Below, one piece after another: positions 1 through 7,554 of a stretch of 18,636 nt of DNA; position 1 is the first letter of the stretch, and every line of letters begins with the position of its first letter. The translations under genes and the position numbers were made by a program. This stretch comes from Ruminococcaceae bacterium UBA7075 (GTDB lineage Bacteria > Bacillota > Clostridia > Oscillospirales > Acutalibacteraceae): the NCBI GenBank assembly GCA_002493635.1, contig DKZL01000018.1, positions 1 to 18,636 on the forward strand. Direction: 5' to 3'. The notes under the pieces were generated by a model that ran no database searches, was not told the DNA's origin, and saw nothing but the letters and a program-made list of their open reading frames with translations.

Positions 1-53
1 TTATTAATTTGCAACAGCCCCTTAATAAAAACATATTTATCAGTCACAAAATA

Positions 54-1685
54 TTATCGGCTTTGTGACTCTGCCTTTTCTTTTCCTTTGCTTACAATAA
101 GAACAACACTTGAGCCATATTCAAGAGTGTCGCCCTCTTCATTATTTTTGTATTTGATAACCCTGTCAGCAGCAACAGTGTCACTATACTCATACTCAAC
201 AGTCGCAAGCAAGCCCTGCTCTGCAATATCGGCAGCGGCAGAATCAAGCTTTGAACCCTCAACCTTTGGAAGAGTTCTCATCTGTGCGCCTTTGCTGACA
301 GTCACGCTGATAATAATATTGTCATCCTGCAAAATCTGAGAACCTGCCGCAGGCGACTGCTCCATAATTTTGCCCTCTTCATAACTATCACTGTATTCAT
401 CAGTAAAATTGCGGTAAAGAGTTATTGAGCTGTCAGCCTTTGCAGCTTTTTCGGCTTCCTCATATGTCATACCGAGGTAGTTCGGAATAACTGCACCTGT
501 CCACTCTGTACTCTGAGTTGATTCAACAGTAGCTTCTGTATTTCCGCCGAATACACCTGCAAGCGGATTTTGCATAAGCCAGAATACACCTGCAATAGTA
601 AGCACGAGAACGGTTACAGCCACAGAAATTATGATGGCAGATGTATGCGACATTCCGTTATTTTTCTTTGAATTAAGCTCATCCTTAGGAAGATTCATAC
701 TCGCAGTACGGGAAATTTCCTCCTGAATTGCTTTTGCCGTATGAGCCACAGACAGCTGTGAACGAAGCTCATCAAAGTCTGTAATTCTGTTTTCACGTTC
801 AACCTGCAAGCCGTTAGCCAAAGCAGAAACAACATGAGGAGGTAATCGCTTTACAGTGTTTGTACTCATAAGAAGTCTGCTGTCCTGACGGCGCTCAACG
901 GCATTCTTTGGCAGATGACCTGTTAGCGCATAGAACAAAGTAGCACAAAATCCGTAAATATCTGTAATATCATCAAGCGGAAAATTATCGTCGTACTGTT
1001 CGGGAGCAGCGGCACCGGAGAAAAGCTGGGATTTTAATGCAGTGCCTCGCTTGCGCTCGTTTTCGGTAGCAAAACCGGTAATTTTAATCTTGCCCGATGC
1101 AGTAATATACATATTTTTCGGAGCAATAGCATAGTGACCGACACCACGCTTATGAAGAGCTTCCAAAGCAGAAATAACCGGCATAAACAGAGGACGAGCT
1201 ATATCCCATTCAAGATGTCCGTTGCTGCGTTCAATATACTCCTCAAATGGTATTAAGTCCACATTTTCTTCAATAATATATGCGGTATTGTTTTCCTCAA
1301 AAATATTGTGAACATTCAAAAGAGCGGTAAGCTCCTTGAGTTCAGAGAGAATACGATGATAGTTGATAAAATCATCTTTTTGCTTATTAAAAACAAGACG
1401 GTCTTCATAATTAACCTTAATCTCTGTACTGTCTTCGTCACGGCGGAACAAGCCAATAGGCAGAAATTCACAAACAATCAACACTTCATTAGTCTGTTTG
1501 TCAAGACAAATATATCGTGTGCTTTCGCCGTTGGTATCAAGACCCGTACCTACAATATATCTGTTGGCAAGTATAGTGCCATAAGGCAAAAATGGAGCAT
1601 GCTGCTTTTCTGAATTGTCAAAGCCACAGGACGGACAAACCATATTGTCGCCAATATCCTGCATACAGCCCATACATAATGACAT
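54..1685 (-). CDS. Zinc-ribbon, membrane-anchored PASTA pseudokinase
   Basis: Predicted 543-residue protein. Residues 1-20 carry a zinc ribbon (Cys4, Cys7, Cys17, Cys20). Residues about 35-315 are a kinase-like domain, 349-371 a membrane helix, and 398-466 and 468-534 two PASTA domains, expected outside the cell. The kinase fold is recognisable (FEENNTAYI hinge region, AAPEQ, TDIYGF helix, YALTG). However, the VAIK lysine is Cys72 (LIVCEFLP), the HRD aspartate is Ala186 (GHYAIAPKN) and the DFG aspartate is Gly204 (KITGFA). Phosphotransfer is therefore unlikely; a sensory, scaffold or regulatory role is inferred. I chose the ATG at 1685 because GGAG lies 12 nt before it; an in-frame TTG at 1697 directly abuts that GGAG and is less likely. 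It lies downstream of tRNA-Ala and the prkC operon and has its own promoter. The reading frame is intact, so it is not a decayed gene. The domain call is firm; the function is unknown. Confidence 0.88.
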   Translation of the reverse strand: MSLCMGCMQDIGDNMVCPSCGFDNSEKQHAPFLPYGTILANRYIVGTGLDTNGESTRYICLDKQTNEVLIVCEFLPIGLFRRDEDSTEIKVNYEDRLVFNKQKDDFINYHRILSELKELTALLNVHNIFEENNTAYIIEENVDLIPFEEYIERSNGHLEWDIARPLFMPVISALEALHKRGVGHYAIAPKNMYITASGKIKITGFATENERKRGTALKSQLFSGAAAPEQYDDNFPLDDITDIYGFCATLFYALTGHLPKNAVERRQDSRLLMSTNTVKRLPPHVVSALANGLQVERENRITDFDELRSQLSVAHTAKAIQEEISRTASMNLPKDELNSKKNNGMSHTSAIIISVAVTVLVLTIAGVFWLMQNPLAGVFGGNTEATVESTQSTEWTGAVIPNYLGMTYEEAEKAAKADSSITLYRNFTDEYSDSYEEGKIMEQSPAAGSQILQDDNIIISVTVSKGAQMRTLPKVEGSKLDSAAADIAEQGLLATVEYEYSDTVAADRVIKYKNNEEGDTLEYGSSVVLIVSKGKEKAESQSR

Positions 1686-1736
1686 AATAATCTTCAACTC
1701 CGTTTAAATTATCTCAAATTATTTTTTCTACAAAGA

Positions 1737-1766
1737 ATTATATCACAGCATTATTATTCTTTTCAA
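1737..1766 (-). promoter_or_regulatory. Promoter for the PASTA pseudokinase gene
   Basis: On the minus strand there is a -35 TTGAAA (1766-1761), an 18-nt spacer and a perfect -10 TATAAT (1742-1737), preceded by TGA as an extended -10. The predicted transcription start near 1730 leaves a leader of about 45 nt with GGAG at its end. This suggests the pseudokinase is transcribed independently of the upstream operon and tRNA, although read-through is not excluded because I see no terminator between them. Confidence 0.6.
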
Positions 1767-1847
1767 GATTTATAGGTGTCATTATAATTACAGTTTTGTT
1801 ATTATAAATTACCCCAAAATCACACACTTTAAACTTTAAAATATATA

Positions 1848-1923
1848 TGGTGGAGATAACGGGGCTCGAACCCGTGACCTTTTGACTGCCAGTCAAACAC
1901 TCTCCCAGCTGAGCTATACCCCC
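1848..1923 (-). tRNA. tRNA-Ala (anticodon GGC)
   Basis: A full 76-nt cloverleaf folds by hand on the minus strand, from G1 at 1923 to an encoded CCA at 1850-1848. The 7-bp acceptor stem begins GGGGGTA. The D-arm is GCTC/GAGT with an AGCTGGGA loop. The anticodon stem TTTGA/TCAAA encloses the loop CTGGCAG, giving anticodon GGC, which reads the alanine codon GCC (and GCU by wobble). The T-arm has GGGTTCGAGCCC. The G3-U70 wobble pair, the main identity element for alanyl-tRNA synthetase, is present, as is A73. The gene lies between thiN and the pseudokinase gene, on the same strand. Confidence 0.96.
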
Positions 1924-1942
1924 ATATAGAGTTATATATTAA

Positions 1943-1977
1943 ATTATACACTATATATAACCTTTATGTTTATGCAA
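1943..1977 (-). promoter_or_regulatory. Probable tRNA-Ala promoter
   Basis: Upstream of the tRNA on the minus strand a perfect TATAAT lies at 1948-1943, 19 nt before the mature 5' end, but without a good -35 at 17 nt. An alternative pairing is TTGCAT (1977-1972), a 16-nt spacer and TATAGT (1955-1950). The region is very AT-rich, so the exact hexamers are uncertain. The tRNA could also be transcribed by read-through from thiN, since no terminator is visible between them. Confidence 0.4.
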
Positions 1978-2012
1978 AGGAATATTAAATATGTAATTTT
2001 TACTTTTTAAAT

Positions 2013-2639
2013 TTATATTTTATTATTTATAATAATTATTGCATTTCCGTCATAAATTTCTATACTGCTTGAATCGCTGCTAAAAACATTTGAAATTCCG
2101 GTCGGAATACTGCTCTCTAAAAATGATCTGTCCAAAGGATATTCCGCACCTGTTATTGACAGACAAATCCTGTGACATCCGAACGGAAAAACAGAAAAAG
2201 TAGTACCCTGTCGGTTTTCAAATATTTTTTTGCCTTTCTCCATATATTCAATTACTTCGTCTTCCGAAGCGATTATTCCTGTTGCGCCGTTTTGATAAAT
2301 GTATTGCAATACAGAAATGTTAGCTAATGTATGGTCGAACCTGCCTCCTGATGCACTGAGAAGCAAAAAGTCGTTATATCCTCTTTCAATAGCAGTAACA
2401 ACAGCGTGCATAGTGTCTGTATCATCCTTGTGCGTCTGAAGAGCTATAACTTCAAAATCTCCGTTGGCTTCAATCTCACACGAGTCAAAATCACCTACAA
2501 CCAAATCCGGCTTAATTCCTGCCTCCACAGCATATTGATACCCTTTATCTGCACAAATGATGTAATCATCTTTATTTATAACAGACTTAATAAAAGAAAT
2601 ATTGCAGACCGGTGAACCGGCAATAATTACACAACGCAT
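2013..2639 (-). CDS. thiN: Thiamine pyrophosphokinase
   Basis: The 208-residue protein matches the ThiN family, cytosolic enzymes that transfer pyrophosphate from ATP to thiamine to make the cofactor thiamine diphosphate. Visible family motifs are the N-terminal ICADKG segment, LVVGDFDS (about 46-53, an acidic metal/ATP site), KDDTDT (71-76) and SGGRFDH (97-103). The C-terminal half is the beta-rich thiamine-binding domain. Length fits the family. It starts at ATG with AAGGAG 5 nt upstream, and a single base separates it from rsgA, so the two are translationally coupled. In Bacillus subtilis the same gene ends the corresponding cluster, with rpe in between, which is absent here. No TPP riboswitch is seen upstream, as expected for a gene inside an operon. 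Confidence 0.93.
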   Translation of the reverse strand: MRCVIIAGSPVCNISFIKSVINKDDYIICADKGYQYAVEAGIKPDLVVGDFDSCEIEANGDFEVIALQTHKDDTDTMHAVVTAIERGYNDFLLLSASGGRFDHTLANISVLQYIYQNGATGIIASEDEVIEYMEKGKKIFENRQGTTFSVFPFGCHRICLSITGAEYPLDRSFLESSIPTGISNVFSSDSSSIEIYDGNAIIIINNKI

Positions 2640-2640
2640 T

Positions 2641-3534
2641 TTAACTCCTTGTACCTATTTGCCATGACTTAATATCCTTAAGCTCGTTATACATTGCAAC
2701 ATAGCTTTGATGACGGGTTTTTTCAATATTGCCGTTATTCAAGGCTTCCAGTATACTGCATCCCTTTTCGCATATGTGCGCACAGGATGTAAACTGACAC
2801 TGCGAAAGATATTGCCTGAATTCAGGGAAGCAGTATTGCAACTGTGTTTTATCTATCATTTCATAACGCTGCAAATCTACGGTTGAAAATCCGGGTGTAT
2901 CGGCAACCAGACAGCTGTCAAATTCAAACAACTCAACAACTCTTGTTGTATGTCTTCCTCTGCCAAGCTTCTGACTTATAACACCCGTTTCAAGCTTGAG
3001 CTGAGGAAACAAAGCGTTAAGCAATGTCGATTTGCCAACACCGCTGTTTCCTGTAAAAGCAGAAATTTTATTACTTAAAAATTGTTTCAGCCTGTCTATT
3101 TCATCTGTTTCATCAGGGGAACAACAAAAAACCTCAATACCTGAATTTCGGTATATGCGTGCAATCTCATCTCCGTTTTGCAAATCATTCTTTGAAACGG
3201 CAATAACCGGAGTCATTTCATTTTTGAATGCAATTGCCGTCATTTTATCAATAATAGTATAGTTGGGCAATGGGTCAACAGTTGAGCAAACAATTACAAG
3301 CATATCAATATTTGCAAGTGCAGGACGCTTAAGCATATTACGGCGTGGAAGAATGTTTTCAATAGCCGCAAAACCTTCATCGGGCACGGTGATTGCTACA
3401 TTATCGCCGACAATCGGCGAGCTTCCGCTTTTGCGAAAGCTGCCTCTTGCCTTGCACTCATAAATTTTTCCGTCACAGCGGACATAATAAAATCCGCCGA
3501 TAGATTTCATTAAAATTCCGTTTTTAGTTTCCAT
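2641..3534 (-). CDS. rsgA: Ribosome small-subunit-dependent GTPase A
   Basis: The 297-residue protein is a circularly permuted GTPase of the RsgA/YjeQ/CpgA family, which checks late maturation of the 30S ribosomal subunit. An N-terminal OB-fold (1-70) precedes the G domain, whose motifs occur in permuted order: G4 SKND (114-117), G1 GNSGVGKST (162-170), then G3 DTPG (212-215). The C-terminal zinc finger shows Cys246, Cys251, His253 and Cys259 with the standard C-x4-C-x-H-x5-C spacing. The ATG at 3534 has only a distant GGAG; the second Met (codon 9) has a closer GGA, but the N-terminal alignment GILMKSIGGFYYV favours the longer form. It follows prkC by 33 nt. In B. subtilis CpgA is a PrkC/PrpC substrate, so the linkage may be functional. 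Confidence 0.95.
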   Translation of the reverse strand: METKNGILMKSIGGFYYVRCDGKIYECKARGSFRKSGSSPIVGDNVAITVPDEGFAAIENILPRRNMLKRPALANIDMLVIVCSTVDPLPNYTIIDKMTAIAFKNEMTPVIAVSKNDLQNGDEIARIYRNSGIEVFCCSPDETDEIDRLKQFLSNKISAFTGNSGVGKSTLLNALFPQLKLETGVISQKLGRGRHTTRVVELFEFDSCLVADTPGFSTVDLQRYEMIDKTQLQYCFPEFRQYLSQCQFTSCAHICEKGCSILEALNNGNIEKTRHQSYVAMYNELKDIKSWQIGTRS

Positions 3535-3567
3535 ATAAATAAACTTATCCCTCTCCGAAACAAATAC

Positions 3568-5766
3568 TTAAAAACCATTTTCATCGCCGGGTACTGTATA
3601 GGCACCGGGATCCGTTACTTGCGGAATATTTGGGTTATTTGTTGGATTCTCTGCACCGGAAGTCGGATTCTCGGTTGCAGCCGGAGCTGTTGTTGCCAGC
3701 TGATAGTCGTGCTTAGCAGTCGTTGTTACAGAAGAAGTGGAGAAGTCAACCGAATATTCACGATAAATCTGTCCGTCAAGCTGAACAATAACATTCTTTA
3801 TACCTGTTCCAGTAAGCTCTACTGTACTTGTGCTGTTATATTGAGGAATTAATGTCTTTGAATTTTTTGAATCAACAGCACCGTCAACAATTACCGTCAT
3901 TTCAACAGATTCACCAACATCCTCAGGGAGATCAACAAAAATGCTTACAGTATTTTCATCACCCTTGCCAGAACTTACTCTGAGTGAAATAACTGTTCCT
4001 TTTTCAACTTTGCCATACTGTAACGGTGACATTCCAAGTACAGTATCTCTTGCCTCTTTACTGTCATCATCATAATTGATTTCAACAGTAAGTCCAAGCT
4101 CTTCAAGCTTTGATTTAGCTTCAGCAATCTGTAATCCTTCCACCGAAGGCAGTGTGACCTGTTCTGAACGAGCGCCGTTTGCAATATAAACATAAACCGT
4201 TGAACCAATAGAAGTCCTTACGCCCGCTGTTGGGAAAGTTTCCATTGCATATCCCTTAGGTGTTTTTGTATTTTCAACAAATACAACCTCCGGAACAAGG
4301 TTCTGATCTCGCAGAATCTGGACTGCCTCAGCTTCACTGTAATTACTTATATACGGAACAGAAACTTCGGTATCCGTTCCATTGACAGTAAGCGTAATGG
4401 TTGAACCTGTCTTTACAAGCATAGAATCCGGAGCAGGATCCTGAGCAAGTATTTCTCCGATTTCTTTAGAATCATCATATTTGCTCTTGATTTCAAACTG
4501 GAAGTTATTCTCATTATCTTCCTTTGCCTCAACAAGGGTTTTGCCGACATAATTCGGGACTGCTACATCCTTTGACTGTGATGAATTGCATCCCCTGAAC
4601 AAAGCAAGAATAACGAATATTGCACATACTATAACTGCCGAAATCAGAACACCTTTTATTACATAATATGCCGTACCATGAGTTTTTTCCTCTTCGTCAT
4701 CGGCATACTCAAATTCAGAATCACCCAATTCATTAATATTGTCTTTATCAGATTCCGAATCAAACCTCGAAAGTGATTTGATTGCTCCGCTTTTTCTTGA
4801 GGAATCATTTCTTTGAGAAATAACAAAATCATCTGCCCTGTCGGAAAAATTTCCTGACTTAGCGGTATCTTTAATTGAGCCCACAAACTTAGTTGGCTGA
4901 TTGTCAACAAATGAGCGGCCATAATCAAATACAATTGACGGATTAAGACGAAAGCGCTCAATATCACTGAGCATTTCGGCAGCCGAAGAGTACCTGTCTG
5001 ACTGCTGCTTTTCCATTGCCCTCATAGTAATTTGTTCAAGTCCTATGGGAATTGCGGGATTCACTTCTCTTGGCATTTTTGGGGTTGACTGAAGCTGCAT
5101 AAGCGCTATTGTAACTGCACTGTCACTGTCAAACGGAAGCTTGCCTGTAAGCATCTCATAGAACATAACACCGACTGAATAGATGTCTGTTTTGCCGTCT
5201 GTAACCTCACCTCGTGCCTGCTCGGGAGCAATATAGTGAACAGAGCCTATTGCCTGTTCTGTCATTGTTCTGGTTGACTTATCAGAAAATCTTGCAATGC
5301 CGAAGTCAGTAACCTTGATTGTACCGTCCTGCAAAAGCATAATGTTCTGCGGCTTGATGTCACGGTGAACAATTCCGCATTCGTGAGCGTGCTGCAAAGC
5401 CTTGAGAATCTGAGTTGTAAGGTGAAGCGCATCCTTCCATTCAATTACTCCCTGCATATCTATATATTCTTTAAGTGTTATTCCGTCAATGTACTCCATT
5501 ACTATATACTGAATCATATCGCCGAAGCTCACATCGTAAACCTTTACAATATTAGGGTGTGAGAGCATTGCGATAGCTTTTGATTCATTTTTGAATCGAC
5601 GAATAAACTCCTCGTTATTAAGGTACTCATCCTTCAATATTTTGATTGCAACCTCACGGTCATCGACAGTGTCGTTACAACGATATACATTAGCCATACC
5701 GCCGACACCGATGAGCTCGTGGATTTCATATCGACCGTCAAGTCGTTTTCCAATATATTTATCCAT
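3568..5766 (-). CDS. prkC: PASTA-domain Ser/Thr protein kinase PrkC
   Basis: This 732-residue membrane kinase belongs to the PrkC/PknB/StkP family, which senses muropeptides or lipid II and phosphorylates cell-wall, translation and growth factors. The cytoplasmic kinase domain spans about 10-275: Gly-rich GVGGMANV, VAIK Lys42, HRDIKPQN (Asp136), DFG Asp154, activation-loop threonines, and APE at 180-182. It looks fully active. A charged linker (about 280-365) leads to one membrane helix (about 371-391) and three extracellular PASTA repeats (about 400-463, 467-531, 535-600). A further beta-rich stretch (about 605-680) and a Thr/Pro/Asn-rich tail follow. I chose the ATG at 5766 because GGAG lies 9 nt upstream; the in-frame TTG at 5775 abuts the Shine-Dalgarno sequence. 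It follows prpC by 17 nt, the usual kinase-phosphatase pairing. Confidence 0.97.
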   Translation of the reverse strand: MDKYIGKRLDGRYEIHELIGVGGMANVYRCNDTVDDREVAIKILKDEYLNNEEFIRRFKNESKAIAMLSHPNIVKVYDVSFGDMIQYIVMEYIDGITLKEYIDMQGVIEWKDALHLTTQILKALQHAHECGIVHRDIKPQNIMLLQDGTIKVTDFGIARFSDKSTRTMTEQAIGSVHYIAPEQARGEVTDGKTDIYSVGVMFYEMLTGKLPFDSDSAVTIALMQLQSTPKMPREVNPAIPIGLEQITMRAMEKQQSDRYSSAAEMLSDIERFRLNPSIVFDYGRSFVDNQPTKFVGSIKDTAKSGNFSDRADDFVISQRNDSSRKSGAIKSLSRFDSESDKDNINELGDSEFEYADDEEEKTHGTAYYVIKGVLISAVIVCAIFVILALFRGCNSSQSKDVAVPNYVGKTLVEAKEDNENNFQFEIKSKYDDSKEIGEILAQDPAPDSMLVKTGSTITLTVNGTDTEVSVPYISNYSEAEAVQILRDQNLVPEVVFVENTKTPKGYAMETFPTAGVRTSIGSTVYVYIANGARSEQVTLPSVEGLQIAEAKSKLEELGLTVEINYDDDSKEARDTVLGMSPLQYGKVEKGTVISLRVSSGKGDENTVSIFVDLPEDVGESVEMTVIVDGAVDSKNSKTLIPQYNSTSTVELTGTGIKNVIVQLDGQIYREYSVDFSTSSVTTTAKHDYQLATTAPAATENPTSGAENPTNNPNIPQVTDPGAYTVPGDENGF

Positions 5767-5783
5767 AATGGTCAACTCCTTAC

Positions 5784-6509
5784 TTAATAAATCACAGTAG
5801 CAGTTATGTTATCGGTTCCGCCGCCTATTTTTGCCGCTTCAATGAGCTTTTGAGTCAATCCCTCACCGCGGTTTTCGTGACAGATTTTAACCATATCACC
5901 TGTTGTCACGCAGTTGGAAAGTCCGTCTGTACAAATAAGAAGAACATCACCGTAAATAAAATTTGCCTCTATGTAATCAAGTCTTACAGACGGCTTAATA
6001 CCAATTGCCCTTGTAATAAAATTCTTGTTCGGATGTGTTTTTGCCTGCTCGTAGGTAATTTCACCGCGTCTGACCATTTCCTGAACAACAGAATGATCCT
6101 CCGTAAGCTGTTTGATTTTTCCGCCTCTTATAGCATATGTACGGCTGTCTCCGACATGAACAACATGAACTGTTGTGTCCTTGACAAAAACAAATTCGCA
6201 GGTTGTGCCCATTCCGGTAAGCTCAGGATCAGAGGCAGAAAGCTCAAAAACCTTCATATTGGCATTCAGAACAATTTCAGCCATTAGCTCGCCGATCTGC
6301 TCCTTTGTCATATCATCTTTATATAAGTCTGTTATTTTTGTGCCGATATATTCAACTGCTGTTGCACTTGCTATATTTCCGCCGTTTGCGCCGCCCATAC
6401 CGTCACAGACAACCGCCCAAACACAGCTCGGAGAAATAACCCCAAAGCGACAATCATCCTGATTTTGCTGTCTTACAAGTCCGATATCACTTTTACTGAA
6501 AACTTCCAA
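5784..6509 (-). CDS. prpC: PP2C-family Ser/Thr phosphatase PrpC
   Basis: The 241-residue cytosolic phosphatase reverses PrkC phosphorylation and needs Mn/Mg. PP2C motifs are all present: DIGLVRQQNQDD (8-19), VCDGMGG (34-40, metal-binding Asp36), HVGDSR (118-123), LTEDHS (135-140), CTDGLS (193-198, Asp195) and GGTDNIT (230-236, Asp233). Length is typical of the stand-alone bacterial family. The start is TTG: no ATG lies near, a strong AGGGAGGAA sits 8 nt upstream, and the residues that follow match family N termini. The Shine-Dalgarno lies inside the rlmN 3' end, with one base between the genes. The TTG start may keep phosphatase below kinase levels, which is inference. Confidence 0.96.
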   Translation of the reverse strand: MEVFSKSDIGLVRQQNQDDCRFGVISPSCVWAVVCDGMGGANGGNIASATAVEYIGTKITDLYKDDMTKEQIGELMAEIVLNANMKVFELSASDPELTGMGTTCEFVFVKDTTVHVVHVGDSRTYAIRGGKIKQLTEDHSVVQEMVRRGEITYEQAKTHPNKNFITRAIGIKPSVRLDYIEANFIYGDVLLICTDGLSNCVTTGDMVKICHENRGEGLTQKLIEAAKIGGGTDNITATVIY

Positions 6510-6510
6510 G

Positions 6511-7554
6511 TTAAATTCCTCCCTCTTTCGTATGATTTCGTCTTAACTGACCGCAGGAAGCATTAATATCACTGCCCAAGGTTCGTCGTACAGTTGCCGT
6601 AATATTCTTTTCGGCAAGTATATCAATAAAACGCTGCTGTCTGTTTATATTGCTTTTTATATATCCCGTACCCTCGACGGTATTAACGGGTATTAAATTT
6701 ACGTGACAGCTCATACCCTTTAATCTGTTTGCAAGCTCCCTTGCATTTGCATCACTGTCATTTACTCCACTGATCATAGAGTATTCAAAGGTCACTCTGC
6801 GACCGGTAATTTTAAAATAATCCCTGCACGCCTTCAAAAGCTCATCTATTGAGTATTTGCGAGCTATGGGCATAGTCTTTGTACGAATCTGATCATTCGG
6901 CGCATGAAGCGATACTGAAAGTGTTATGCCCAGATGCAGATTTGCAAGGTCATATATTTTAGGAACAAGACCGCAGGTTGAAAGCGTGATGTGCCTCATT
7001 CCGATGTTAAGCCCGTCATCACTTGAGACAAGCCTTAAAAACTTTACTACATTATCAAAGTTATCCAGCGGCTCACCCATACCCATAAGGACAATATTAG
7101 AAATTCTGATGTTCAAATCCTTTTGAGCTGTTTCAATCTGGTTCAACATTTCTGACGGTGTTAAACTTCGTGAAAATCCGCTTTTTCCGGTAGCACAAAA
7201 TGTACATCCCATTTTGCAGCCAACCTGTGTTGAAATACAGATTGAATATCCGTGTTTGTAACTCATAACAACAGATTCAACACATTCACCGTCATTAAAT
7301 TCAAAAAGATACTTTACTGTATTATCATAACTTGAAACAAGTTTTTTGGCAATACTTGCAACAGAAATGTAACAACTTGTTTTAAAAAAATTTTGTAAAT
7401 CAGAAGAAATATTACTCATTTCTTCAAATGACGATATATTTTTATTAAGCCAGCCATTAACCTGCTTTGCACGGAATTTAGGAAAGCCGTTGCCGACAAT
7501 AAAATCTGTCAACTCATCAAGCGACATTGACTTGATGTCAATCAAATTGTTCAA
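6511..7554 (-). CDS. rlmN: Dual-specificity 23S rRNA A2503 / tRNA A37 methyltransferase
   Basis: The 347-residue radical-SAM enzyme methylates C2 of adenosine 2503 in 23S rRNA and, in some bacteria, tRNA A37. The 4Fe-4S motif CKMGCTFC places cysteines at 113, 117 and 120. GMGEPL (158-163) binds SAM. NASCGQLR supplies Cys334, which carries or attacks the methyl intermediate, so both mechanistic cysteine sites are intact and it is not a Cfr-type call. The start is TTG at 7554, overlapping the rsmB stop in ATTGA, with GGAAGG 7 nt upstream; the next Met is ten codons in and lacks a comparable site. It is tightly packed between rsmB and prpC, as in B. subtilis (yloN). Confidence 0.95.
   Translation of the reverse strand: MNNLIDIKSMSLDELTDFIVGNGFPKFRAKQVNGWLNKNISSFEEMSNISSDLQNFFKTSCYISVASIAKKLVSSYDNTVKYLFEFNDGECVESVVMSYKHGYSICISTQVGCKMGCTFCATGKSGFSRSLTPSEMLNQIETAQKDLNIRISNIVLMGMGEPLDNFDNVVKFLRLVSSDDGLNIGMRHITLSTCGLVPKIYDLANLHLGITLSVSLHAPNDQIRTKTMPIARKYSIDELLKACRDYFKITGRRVTFEYSMISGVNDSDANARELANRLKGMSCHVNLIPVNTVEGTGYIKSNINRQQRFIDILAEKNITATVRRTLGSDINASCGQLRRNHTKEGGI

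Noticed and set aside
1980..2012. Terminator after thiN
   Set aside because: The stretch is AT-rich without a GC-containing stem; weak A/T pairings do not amount to a Rho-independent terminator.
2640..2700. TPP riboswitch expected near the thiamine gene thiN
   Set aside because: Only one base separates rsgA from thiN and no thi-box-like conserved sequence is present; ThiN is a salvage enzyme often not under riboswitch control.
3568..5766. PrkC as a second pseudokinase
   Set aside because: Checked because of its neighbour: the Lys42, HRD Asp136 and DFG Asp154 are all present, so it should be catalytically active.
5850..6287. Open frame of 145 codons on the plus strand, opposite prpC
   Set aside because: It is fully antisense to conserved PP2C motifs and its composition is Cys/Asn-rich noise; no promoter or Shine-Dalgarno supports it.
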